From Sciurus carolinensis (lineage: Eukaryota > Chordata > Mammalia > Rodentia > Sciuridae), in NCBI RefSeq assembly GCF_902686445.1, contig NC_062219.1, positions 45,225,056 through 45,289,055 on the forward strand: a stretch of DNA of 64,000 nucleotides. The letters are read 5' to 3'. The translations under genes and the position numbers were made by a program. Shown in pieces: positions 1 to 10,301 of the stretch. Under the pieces are notes generated by a model that searched no databases, was not told the DNA's origin, and was given only the letters and a program-made list of their open reading frames with translations. The first letter of the stretch is position 1; every line of letters begins with the position of its first letter.

Positions 1-1023
1 TTTCAACTATTTCAAGCCAGATACTGAGTGAACTCTGATTTTAGTGGAAGGTGCATTTAGTTAAACAGGTTTGTTTTTGTATTAATTTTTTTTTTCAATA
101 CTGGAATTGAACCCAGGGCCTCAAGCATGCTAGGCAAGCAGTCTACCACTGAGCTACATCACTAGCCATTTTTTTAAACTTTATTTTGAGATCTCACTAA
201 GTTGCCCAGACTGACTTCAGACTTTCCATCCTGTGCCTCTTCTTCCTGTGTACCTGGGATTATAGGGGTCTATGCCACTATGTTCATCTGCACATACACT
301 TAAGAAATTTTTATATAACAAAAAAGGATGACAAGTATCAAGTTTTGAAAATTCGTATATCAGCATATCAGATTTCTAGACTAATTAGGTCAGACATCAT
401 TTGTAGAGTCATTGCTGAATATTTATTTTGATTTTTTTCAGATATTCACAATACCAAATAGGAGTTGTATTCATCTTTTCCTTTCTCCTTCCCTCAACAA
501 CTTAATATATGTGCATACACACACTTTCCCATCAAGGTTAGGCTCCCTTCCTGTGTATTCTCACAACACATGATGGACACCCCTTTTGTAGGACTTATAA
601 AATTATATTATCAGTGTCTTTTAACTTTTTTTCACGTCTAGACTTGTGAGTGCTTAAAGGATTGACAATTGGAACTCAAAATTGTGCTAGATAGTATCAC
701 TTGAGGTGGCTAATGGGTAAAACCATTTTGCATGCTACTGTGACATACAGGAGCCCATTCTCTTTTAAACTTTCTTTTTTCAATTTATATTTGGTTCTGA
801 CTTAATAATGATCTATTTTATTTCTTGGCTTAAAATATTTTATTTTACCTCTGCCACCTTGTCACTTTCTGAGTATACCAATGATCTATTCTCAGTTTTA
901 AAAGTCTAAGTCACATAGCATTCAGTTCACTCAAGTATACATATTTGTAAGGTGTTCAAATACTAATAGCAGTAATAAAAAATGCAGGTGTCAGTTACTG
1001 ATCTTTGTTTGTTTTAATTTAAG
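1..1023 (+). other. FAM184A: Intron (3' part) of FAM184A
   Basis: This is AT-rich intronic DNA upstream of the first exon in the window. It holds one decayed B1-dID SINE (86-290). From 291 to 1010 I see no gene or recognisable repeat. Confidence 0.85.
86..290 (-). mobile_element. B1-dID SINE (7SL/tRNA-like dimer)
   Basis: Reading the - strand, a B1 half (7SL-derived) is followed by an ID half with tRNA-like A/B boxes and an A-rich tail, seen on + as a T-run near 86-95. The + strand shows the reversed ID core (GAACCCAGGGCCT, then CTGAGCTACAT) followed by the reversed B1 core (GATCTCACTAAGTTGCCCAG). It is strongly diverged, so it is an old copy. Confidence 0.85.
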
Positions 1024-1221
1024 AAAGTAAATGAAGCAAAGAGAACTCAACAAGAATATTATGAAATGGAGTTAAAAAATCTGCAAAATAGATTGGAAGG
1101 AGAGGTGACTCAATTAAATGAAGCCCATTCTAAGACTTTGGAAGAATTAGCCTGGAAGCACCATATGGCAATTGAGGCTGTCCACAGCAATGCAATTAGA
1201 GATAAGAAAAAATTGCAAATG
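1024..1221 (+). CDS. FAM184A: FAM184A internal exon (coiled coil), first in window
   Basis: This 198-nt exon (66 codons, phase 0 at both ends) begins after a TTTAATTTAAG acceptor and ends at an ATG|GTGAGT donor. Its translation starts KVNEAKRTQQEYYE and continues through LEELAWKHHMAIEAV, which I recognise as the central coiled coil of FAM184A, a long coiled-coil protein of poorly known function. The peptide is rich in E, K, Q and L with heptad-like spacing and has no signal peptide or membrane segment. The ATG at 1066 is only an internal methionine, because the frame is open upstream to the acceptor. The donor is a strong match to the consensus. Identity is from recall of the family, not from a search. 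Confidence 0.95.
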
Positions 1222-2999
1222 GTGAGTAAAAATTCAGTTTATCATTGTGTTGTAAACTGATAAGATTTTTGTAATATCCAACATGGCCTGTATTGTAAAG
1301 GAATAATTTGCTTCATTTTGAGGTTCCTGTCCTATAATCATTCTTTAAATAATAGTTCAAATAGAAGCATACAAAAAGTTCTTGATATGGGACATAGTTT
1401 ATTGAACTCATATACGGCATTGTTGCTTTATATAAGCTATAATAGAAACACTGTCTTTGATTTTAAACTGTCTCTTCATGAGACAACCAACTAAGTGTAC
1501 CTCTCAGGAAGCCTCAACTAGTGGAAGCATCTATTTTCTTGTAAATAGTTTCCTTCCCTGGGAAAATTTTTTTTGTGTGTTTTTCTTCTCTCTTCCTCAT
1601 CTAAGTCATTAGCTTGCTAATGGTTCTATATGACAATATTGCATGGTGTAAAGAATGAAATATATGATAGACCTGGGGCTTACACTGAGCTCTTTACTTA
1701 TTAGCATGTTACCTTGGGCCCTGCAAGCTATAATGTTCCTCTGAGGCTCAAGTAAGATAAAGTATTGAGTTTTCAGACATGTCCTAGCACATGGGTGATG
1801 AAAAAAATACTAGTTATTAGTATTTATTACCATGTGACAGATACTGCCATGATGTTTTACATATATTTTTTCATTTAATGCAATTGATTTGATTGCTATA
1901 CCCATTTTACTGAAGAGGGGATGTGCTTAGTCATATGCAACTAATGAAAATCAGTCAGGCCTTTAACTCAGGTCTCATTTATGACAAACTCCAAGGCATT
2001 TAAACACCACCTCATCTAGGCATTTATTAATGATGACTATTATGTTTTATTTAGTATCATTTTTGCAATTTACTAAGAGCTTTCTTATATTCCTTAATAC
2101 TCAAGATTTGGAGATTAGTATCATTTTTATTATATAGATAGTGAATATGTTTAATAAACCCAAATGCAGAACCGCAAACCTAGTAAGTAGAGGAGGTGGA
2201 ATACAGATTTAGATCTTCTGCTTAGTGTTCCTTCCTTTTGTGCACTATTAGTTGGAAAAAATATTTCAAGAACTAAAAACTAAAAATTCAATAACACTTT
2301 CTGTTAGAATGTTATTTCTGTCTAAACTTATTATTATGTGTGTATAAAGCCAGAGATATATGATGGTAGTACTCTAGGCACACTCACCGTTCTAGGACTA
2401 ATGCATGCTGCCTTTAATCACATGCATGCTGAGTGACTCTGGATGTGTGTAGCATGTGTTCAGGGTTTTATTGTAAAATGTTAAATGGTACCTGCTACTT
2501 CTGTAATTTCTTTTATAGCTATCTTTTACTAATATTTTTCATTTCAATATCCCTTTCACTGTACCCTTCTTTTTTATTGGAACATTTAAATTGTACATGT
2601 CTTGCTTTTAGTCTTTATATCTCTGTATTGTTTAAGTACCAGAATCAAGTTATCTTTCATCAATATCATTTTTGCTTCATTACTTTATTCATAATCATTC
2701 TTTCATGCATTGTTTGGGACCCCCTCAAAAACTTGCCTTAACCCGCTTATGTTTCTTAAAGCATGGTTGCTGTAAGACAGATCACTTGACATTTCTTGTA
2801 TGTGAACATATTCAAAACCTGTGTGGTAGCCTTATTTGTACCCTTCTCTTTTGTCAAAAATAACTGTTTGTCACTTGTTCCTTCATTTCCCTCTTGCCTC
2901 CTTGTTTGTATGAGTCTAAGTAAAACCAAGTTCCTAGAATAGTCTTTAAAGAATATTTAGCTAAAATTTAGATAAAGGACTTATCTGTTCCTTATTGTT

Positions 3000-3560
3000 A
3001 AGTTATCCAAAAGGATTGTTTTCCATCCTTACTAGTTCACCCATCTGAATGTGAATAAACAGAGAACCCAAGCAGAGGAGTTCACATGCAGGCTTGGGAA
3101 CTGCATTAGAAAGGCAAGGCAGTTCTTGTGTGGCATCTGGGTACTTGGATTTCAGCAGGGTTCCCACCTTTTCCTAATAAGAATGACTCACTGCATCTAA
3201 ACTATTTATGCATACAATGTAATACTTTCCTCCTGGAAGTCTGGAATTTTGGTATATACCAGAACAAAGGTACCTGTATGACGAGCTGCCCACAAAAACC
3301 TGGGTACCAAGTATATCATGAACTTTCCTGATAGACAACATTCGATATGAGTTATCACAACTTGCTAGAGAAATTATGTCCGATGTTGAGAGGGCTCTTT
3401 GAATCTTTGCCTGGTCTTCTGTAAACTTCCTCTCATGTTCCTTTCCTTTTGCTGGTTGTACTTTGAGTGCTTTCACTGTAATAAATTAGAGCCCTGAATG
3501 GGACTGTACAGTGTGTCCTGTGAGTACTCCTAACATATCACCAGGCCTGAGTTTGTCATG
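3000..3560 (+). repeat. Possible ancient LTR-like repeat
   Basis: The end of this stretch (CTTTCACTGTAATAAAT followed by a GAGTCCTG-like tail) resembles the 3' part of old mammalian ERVL-type LTRs that carry an AATAAA signal. A 100-codon open frame on the - strand (3174-3476) has no protein features I recognise and is probably chance. The family assignment is weak. Confidence 0.35.
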
Positions 3561-3629
3561 GTACCCTAAAATAGGACTCTTTTATTACTCTGCTCCCCTC
3601 ACACTGTAAGAACATTGAGTGACTTGTGA

Positions 3630-3955
3630 CACACCATGCTCTTTAATGCCTCCATGATGTTCAGCACTTACTTTTTCCTCTGCCTGAAATACTGTGTTCC
3701 CCTCTTACTCCACCTCCTGTTCCTTTCTGGTGTAGCCCTTCCAAACCCTGCTTAGGAATTCCTTTCTTTCTAAAGATTTTCGTACCAATGACCTTATCAG
3801 TTCCCCATCCATATATTCCTGTAACCTCTCTGTATGTCTAATTCTAATTAACTTTCTTTAATTACTTGATTCTTGAGCTTATTAAAGGCAGCCAGCATGT
3901 CTTACTGCCTTTGTTTCCCAAGCATTAAGTAGCATGCCTGGCAAATAGTAGGTGG
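3630..3955 (+). repeat. L2-type LINE 3' fragment
   Basis: The order of motifs fits an old L2 3' end: a 'CTCTGCCTGAAATACTGTGTTCC' like block split by mutations, a 'CCTGTTCC..CTTCCAAACC' block, and a tail with GCATGCCTGGCAAATAGTAG. These correspond to the usual L2 ending with 'cctggcacatagtagg'. It is highly diverged. Confidence 0.6.
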
Positions 3956-4129
3956 TCTTGAGTAAGAATCAATTTTACTGGTTTTGCTATTCAGTTGTCT
4001 TAATTTTGTACTTTATAATTTTCTGCTCTATTTCCATATTAGACATCTGGGTTCCAGAAGTGTTACTAGATTTGTTTAAATATAAATATAAAAGAATTCT
4101 GAATTCTGATGAATTTGAATGTTTTCTTT

Positions 4130-4216
4130 TTTTTTTCTGTGTTGCTGGGGATTGAACCCAGGGCCTTCTGCTTGCAAGGCAAGCACTCTACTGACTGAGC
4201 TATCTTCCCAGCCTGT
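4130..4216 (-). mobile_element. ID SINE with target-site duplication
   Basis: The + strand shows a T-run followed by GCTGGGGATTGAACCCAGGG and CTGACTGAGCTATC, the reverse of an ID element (tRNA-derived, B box GGGTTCAAT and A box TAGCTCAGT). An 11-bp direct repeat ATGTTTTCTTT flanks it (4119-4129 and 4217-4227), as expected for L1-driven insertion. Confidence 0.88.
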
Positions 4217-4513
4217 ATGTTTTCTTTATCCCATCAAATTATCATTTATAGCACTCTTCTCAGTTTTCTGACTATAACTTAATCTAAACTAGTCATATAT
4301 TCTACTTTAAAAACGTACTTAATGGCTATATCATATGTGATTTGAATGATAGAATCTAGAATTTAGCCAAGTCACTGTTAATGCTGATATTATTGGAAGG
4401 TAAGGTTAATTTGAACGTTGTCAAAATGTAAAACAGAAAAGTCTTTTCCTTGGTACCTCAAAAGTATATAATGTTTGCAATGTTGTTTACTTTCTAATAT
4501 TTCTTTTTCTAAG

Positions 4514-4636
4514 GAATTGGAGGAACAACATAAAAAGGAAAAACTAAACCTGGAAGAGGACAAAAATCAACTTCAACTAGAACTAGAAAATCTGAAGGAA
4601 GCCCTGGAAGACAAGCTGAATGCAGCCAATCAAGAG
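4514..4636 (+). CDS. FAM184A: FAM184A internal exon (coiled coil) with GC donor
   Basis: This 123-nt exon (41 codons, phase 0/0) follows a pyrimidine-rich tract ending CTAAG and encodes ELEEQHKKEKLNLEEDK through KLNAANQE. It continues the FAM184A rod without a gap from the preceding exon (..KLQM|ELEE..). The 3' boundary is unusual: the only junction that joins to the next exon (NQE|IGRLQD) is GAG|GCAAGG, a GC rather than GT donor. Reading on past it reaches a stop codon within five codons. Both ends are phase 0, so skipping this exon would keep the frame and remove 41 residues. Confidence 0.95.
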
Positions 4637-4642
4637 GCAAGG
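4637..4642 (+). other. Non-canonical GC splice donor
   Basis: The intron starts GCAAGG directly after ..CAAGAG. This fits the known GC-AG class, in which the exon end and positions +4 to +5 compensate for the weaker GC (consensus AG|GCAAGT). No nearby GT gives an in-frame join to the next exon at 20712. Confidence 0.88.
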
Positions 4643-5103
4643 ATTTTTTAGGCCTATCATCTACACTATAAATGTTATTAATAGTAATTTATTCTGGTGA
4701 CACTGTATAGGTAGGTGAACCTTAGTGAAGGTAACATTTCTGGAATAAAAATAATCAAAAACTATTGATGCTGAATTTTTCATAAGTTCTTAGAAGGTAA
4801 AAATTTACCGTCAAAAACACTAAATCACGGTGTTTTTGTCAGGGAAAGCAAACAAAGGAGAACATTTCTTACTGGGGTAAAAAAAATGGAAGAAGTGTAT
4901 CATCTCTTTTGCAAAATCTTCTTTACCCTATGTCTAGTTTTGTTTTTTTTTTAAGTTCTAAATTTTTTTTTTAAAGAAACTTTTTAAGTTCTAAATAGTG
5001 GCATCTAAAATTAATTTTAAATTTTTTATGAAAATATATTTTATCCTGGAAAAGAAAAGGCTATGATAAAAATGTTTTCACAAATTTGTGAATAAAATAA
5101 ATG

Positions 5104-5116
5104 TAAAGACCTTTTT
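5104..5116. repeat. Left target-site duplication of full-length L1
   Basis: The 13-bp sequence TAAAGACCTTTTT recurs perfectly at 11135-11147. The right copy is followed by AAAA, so the cleavage site reads CTTTTT/AAAA, matching the L1 endonuclease preference TTTT/AA for a minus-oriented insertion. Confidence 0.93.
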
Positions 5117-5383
5117 ATTTTTTTTATTTATTTTTATTTTTATTATTATTGTATACAAATGGGATACATGTTGTTTCTCTATTTGTACATGGAGTCAAGG
5201 CATACCATTTGTGTAATCATACGTTTACATAGGGCAATGATGTTTGATTATTTTTTTCCCTTCCCCCCCACCCCTCCCACCCCTCTTTTCCCTCTATACA
5301 GTCCTTCTTTCCTTCATTCTTACCACACTCCTTATCCCTAACCCTAAACCTAACCCTAACTCTAACGCTAACCCCTCCCCCCC
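5117..5383 (-). other. L1 3'UTR with telomere-like G-rich tract
   Basis: On the - strand, after the ORF2 stop, the 3'UTR has a G-run block followed by near-perfect TTAGGG-type hexamers (on + as CCCTAA units, about 5334-5373), then a long purine-rich block (5252-5330 as C/T on +), then the family's 3' end. The same arrangement occurs in the nested L1 at 33190-33325. G-rich polypurine tracts are normal in L1 3'UTRs; the telomere-like units are not. Confidence 0.85.
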
Positions 5384-8300
5384 TCATCCGCTTATCAGCG
5401 AGATCATTCGTCCTTTAGTTTTCTGAGATTGGCTTATCTCACTTAGCATGATATTCTCCAGTTTCATCCATTTGCCTGCAAATGCCATAATTTTATCATT
5501 CTTCATTGCGGAGTAATATTCCATTGTATATATATGCCACAGTTTCTTTATCCATTCATCAACTGAAGGACATCTAGGTTGGTTCCACAATCTGGCTATG
5601 GTGAATTGAGCAGCAATGAACATTGATGTGACTGTATCTCTGTAGTATGCTGATTTTAAGTCCTTTGGGTATAGGCCAAGGAGTGGGATAGCTGGGTCAA
5701 ATGGTGTTTCCATTCCAAGCTTTCTGAGGAATCTCCACACTGCTTTCCAGAGTGGCTGCACTAATTTGCAACCTCACCAGCAATGTATGAATGTACCTTT
5801 TTCTCCACATCCTCGCCAACACCTGTTGTTGCTTGTGTTCTCGATATTCTAATTGGTGTGAGATGAAATCTTAGGGTACTTTTGATTTGCATTTCCCTTA
5901 TTACTAGGGATGTTGAACATTTTTTCATATATCTGTTGATTACTTGTACATCTTCTTCTGTGAAGTGTCTGTTCATTTCCTTAGCCCATTTGTTGATTGG
6001 ATTATTTATATTCTTGGTGTAGAGTTTTTTGAGTTCTTTATGTATTCTGGAAATTAGCGCTCTATCTGAGGTATGGTTGGCAAAGATATTCTCCCACTCT
6101 GTAGGCTCTCTCTTCACATTGCTGATAGTTTCCTTTGCTGAGAGAAAGCTTTTTAGTTTGAATCTATCCCAGTTGTTGATTCTTGCTTTTATTTCTTGTG
6201 CTATGGGAGTCCTGTTAAGGAAGTCTGATCCTAAGCCAAAAAGTTGAAGATTTGGACCTACTTTTTCTTCTATAAGATGGAGGGTCTCTGGTCTGATTCC
6301 GTGGTCCTTGATCCATTTTGAGTTGAGTTTTGTGTAGGGTGAGAGATAGGGGTTTGATTTCATTCTGTTGCATGTGGTTTTCCAGTTTTCCCAGCACCAT
6401 TTGTTGAAGAGGCTATCTTTTCTCCATTGCATATTTTTGGACCCTTTGTCTAGTATGAGAAAATTGTATTTATTTGGGTTTGTGTCCATGTCCTCTATTC
6501 TGTACCATTGATCTACCTGTCTATTTTGGTACCAATACCATGCCGTTTTTGTTACTATTGCTTTGTAGTAGAGTTGAAGATCTGGTATTGCAATACCCCC
6601 TGCTTCGCTCTTGCTACTGAGGATTGCTTTAGCTATTCTAGGTTTTTTATTCTTCCAGATGAATTTCATAATTGCTTGCTCTATTTCTGCAAGGTACATC
6701 ATTGGGATTTTAATTGGAATTGCATTGAATCTGTATAGCACTTTAGGTAGTATAGCCATTTTGAAAATATTAATTCTGCTTATCCAGGAACATGGGAGAT
6801 CTTTTCATCTTCTAAGGTTTTCTTTAATTTCTTTCTTTAGTGTTCTGTAGTTCTCATTGTAGAGGTCTTTCACCTCTTTTGTGAGATTGATTCCCAAGTA
6901 TTTTATTTTTTTCAAAGCTATTGTGAATGGGGTAGTTTTCCTAATTTCTCTTTCTGAAGATTCATCACTTATGTATAAAAATGCATTGGATTTATGAGCA
7001 TTGATCTTGTAACCTGCTACTTTACTGAATTTACTTATGAGTTCTAAAAGTTTTCTGGTGGAATTTCCAGGTTCCTCTAAATATATAATCATGTCATCAG
7101 TGAACAGGGATACTTTGAGTTCTTCTTTTCCTATTCGTATCCCTTTAATTTCTTTCGTTTGTCTGATTGCTCTGGCTAGAGTCTCAAAGACGATGTTGAA
7201 TAGAAGTGGTGAAAGAGGGCATCCTTGCCTTGTTCCAGTTTTTAGGGGGAACGCTTTCAGTTTTTCACCATTTAGAATGATATTAGCCATGGGCTTAGCG
7301 TAGATGGCCTTTATAATGTTAAGGAATGTTCCCACTACCCCAATTTTTTCTAGTGTTTTGAGCATGAAGGGATGCTGTATTTTATCAAATGCTTTTTCTG
7401 CATCTATTGAAATAATCATGTGATTCTTAACTTTAAGTCTGTTGATATGGTGAATTACATTTATTGATTTCCGGATGTTGAACCAACCTTGCATCCCTGG
7501 GATAAAACCCACTTGATCGTGGTGCACTATCTTTTTAATATGTTTTTGTATGCGATTTGCTAAAATTTTGTTGAGAATTTTTGCGTCGATGTTCATTAAG
7601 GATATTGGTCTGAAATTTTCTTTCCTCGATGTGTCTCTGTCTGGTTTAGGTATCAGGGTGATATTGGCTTCATAGAACGAGTTTGGGAGGGTTCCCTCCT
7701 CTTCTATTTCATGGAATAGTTTGAGGAGTATTGGAATGAGCTCTTCTTTAAAGGTTTTGTAGAACTTGGCTGAGAACCCATCTGGTCCCGGACTTTTCTT
7801 TGTTGGCAGGCTTTTGATGACCTCTTCTATTTCATTGCTTGAAATTGGTTTATTTAAGTTATGTATGTCCTCCTCGTTCAGTTTAGGTAATTCATATGTC
7901 TCTAGAAATTTGTTGATGTATTCGAGGTTTTCTGTTTGTTGGAGTATAGATTTTCAAGATAGCTTCTAATTATGTTTTGTATTTCACTCGTGTCTGTTGT
8001 GATATTTCCTTGTTCATTCCGAATTTTAGTAATTTGAGTTTTCTCCCTCTTTCTCTTTGTTAGTGTGGCTAAGGGTTTATCAATTTTGTTTATTTTTTCA
8101 AAGAACCAACTATTTATTTTGTTAATTTTTCGAGTTGTTTCTTTTGTTTCAATTTTGTTGATTTCGGCTCTGATTTTAACTATTTCCTGTCTTCCAGTAC
8201 TTTTGGTATTGGTCTGCTCTTCTTTTTCTAGGGCTTTGAGCTGTAGTGTTAAGTCATTTATTTGTTGATTTCTACTTCTTTTTTTGAATGCGCCCCATGA

Positions 8301-9222
8301 AATAAATGTTCCTCTAAGTACTGCTTTCATAGTGTCCCAGAGATTTTGATATGATGTGTCTTTGTTCTCATTTACTTCTAAGAATTTTTTATTTCCCTCC
8401 TGATGTCTTCTGTTATCCATTCATCATATAATAGTGTATTATTTAATCTCCAGGTATTGGAGAAGTTTCTGTTTTTTATTCTGTCATTTATTTCTAATTT
8501 CAATCCATTATGATATGATAGAGTACAAGGTAGTATCTCTATCTTCTTGTATTGCTAACAGTAGCTTTGTGGCATAAAATATGGTCTATTTTAGAGAAGG
8601 ATCCATGTGCTGCTGAGAAGAAAGTGTATTCGTTCTTTGTTGGATGGTATATTCTATATATGTTGGTTAAGTCTAAATTGTTGATTGTGTTATTGAGATC
8701 TATAGTTTCTTTATTCAATTTTTGTTTGGACGATCTATCCAGTGGTGAGAGAGGTGTGTTAAAATCGCCTAGTATTATTGTGCTGTGGTCTATTTGATTT
8801 CTGGAATTGAGAAGGATTTGTTTGACGTACGTGGATGAGCCAATGTTCGGGCCATAGATATTTATGATTGTTATGTCTTGCTGATTTATGCTTCCCTTCA
8901 GCAGCATGTAATGTCCTTCTTTATCCCTTCTGACTAGTTTTGGCTTGAAGTCCACATTATCTGAAATGAGGATGGATACTCCAGCTTTTTTGCTGTGTCC
9001 GTGTGCATGGTATGTTTTTCCCAATCCTTTCACCTTTAGTCTATGGGTATCTCTTTCTATGAGATGAGTCTCTTGCAGGCAGCATATTGTTGGATTTTTC
9101 TTTTTAATCCAATCTGCCAGTCTGTGTCTTTTGATTGATGAATTCAGGCCATTGACATTCAGGGTTATTATTGTGATATGATTTGTATTCCCAGTCATTT
9201 GACTCATATTTGTTTTTGACAT
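5384..9222 (-). pseudogene. L1 ORF2 (endonuclease/reverse transcriptase), broken
   Basis: The region spans about 1280 codons, the normal ORF2p length, but is split into open segments at 9222-8539, 8420-7902, 7596-6805, 6759-5761 and 5761-5384, with frame changes and stops between them. The N-terminal piece is an AP-type endonuclease with LNVNGLNSSIKRHRL, LQETHL, LGDFNT and SKIDHIL. The central piece is the reverse transcriptase, with [26 protein letters not shown] and a catalytic box reading FTDD instead of the usual FADD; both aspartates remain. The last piece is the C-terminal region. It looks like a decayed copy of a once complete enzyme. Confidence 0.94.
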
Positions 9223-9253
9223 GATTTGGTTTCTCCTTTATTTGGCTATTCCT

Positions 9254-10301
9254 TTAGGCTAGCGCCTCCTGTTGCTGATTTGCATCGTTGTTTTTCATCT
9301 CTTCCTCATGAAATATTTTGCTGAGAATGTTCTGTAATGCTGGCTTTCTTTTTGTAAATTCCTTTAGCTTTTGTTTATCATGGAAGGATCTTATTTCATC
9401 GTCAAATTTGAAGGTAAGTTTTGCTGGGTATAAGATTCTTGGTTGACATCCATTTTCTTTCAGGGCTTGAAAAATGTTGTTCCAGGCCCTTCTAGCTTTT
9501 AAAGTCTGGATTGAAAAATCTGCTGATATTCTTATTGGTTTCCCTCTGATTGTAATTTGATTCTTTTCTCTCACGACCTTTAAAATTCTGTCTTTGTTTT
9601 GTATGTTAGGTATTTTCATAATTATGTGCCTTGGTGTGGTTCTGTTGTAATTTTGTGTATTTGGAGTTTTATAATCCTCTTGTACTTGGTTTTCCATTTC
9701 ATTCTTCTGATTTGGGAAGTTTTGTTATATTATTTCATTGAATAGATTGTTCATTCCTTTGGTTTGTTTCTCTAAGCCTTCCTCAATCCCAATAATTCTT
9801 AAAATTCGCCTTTTCATGATATCCCATAATTCTTGTAGATTCTGTTCATGATTTCTTACCATCTTCTCTGTTTGGCCAACTTTGTTTTCAAGATTAAATA
9901 ATTTGTCTTCAGTGTCTGAGGTTCTGTCTTCCAGGTGTTCTATCCTATTGGTTATGCTTTCTATGGAGTTTTTAACTTGGTTTATTGTTTCCTTCATTTC
10001 AAGTATTTCAGTTTGTTTTTTTTTTCAGTTTCTCTAACTCTTTATTGAAATGATCTCTTGCTTCCCGTATTTGGTCTTTTAACTGTTGATTGGTGCGATC
10101 ATTTAATGCCTGCATTTGCTCTTTCATCTCCTCCTTCAATGCCTGCATTTGCTCTTTCATCTCCTCGTTTGCTTTCCTGATTGCTTTAATTATGTACATT
10201 CTGAACTCCCTTTCTGACATTTCTTCTGCTGTGCTGTCATTGGGTTTTATTGATATAGTATCTAGGTTTGTTTGGGACATTTTCTTCCCTTGTTTTCTCA
10301 T
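9254..10301 (-). pseudogene. L1 ORF1 (RNA-binding coiled-coil protein), broken
   Basis: The region of about 349 codons equals a usual L1 ORF1 but is split at 10008-9997 (frame change) and 9725-9697 (stop). The order is as expected: a charged N-terminus with coiled coil (10301-10008 and 9997-9725), then the RRM/C-terminal domain (9697-9254) with the familiar FQALKENGCQPRILYPAKL-like segment. ORF1p normally trimerises and binds L1 RNA. The coil contains an 11-residue tandem duplication (MQALKEEMKEQ). A 31-nt gap separates it from ORF2, typical for L1. Confidence 0.92.

Larger units (their letters stand above)
1222..4513 (+). other. FAM184A: Intron of FAM184A
   Basis: This intron has a GTGAGT donor and a CTAAG acceptor. 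It contains a possible ancient LTR-like repeat (about 3000-3560), an L2-type LINE tail (about 3630-3955) and an ID SINE (4130-4216). The stretch 1240-2990 is AT-rich with no gene or repeat I can name. Confidence 0.85.

Noticed and set aside
3174..3476. 100-codon open frame on the - strand
   Set aside because: No domain or family I recognise, located in a probable ancient repeat and without splice or promoter context.
5331..5380. Interstitial telomere or chromosome fusion point
   Set aside because: The hexamers are part of the L1 3'UTR and recur at the same L1 position at 33205-33250, so a fusion scar is not needed.
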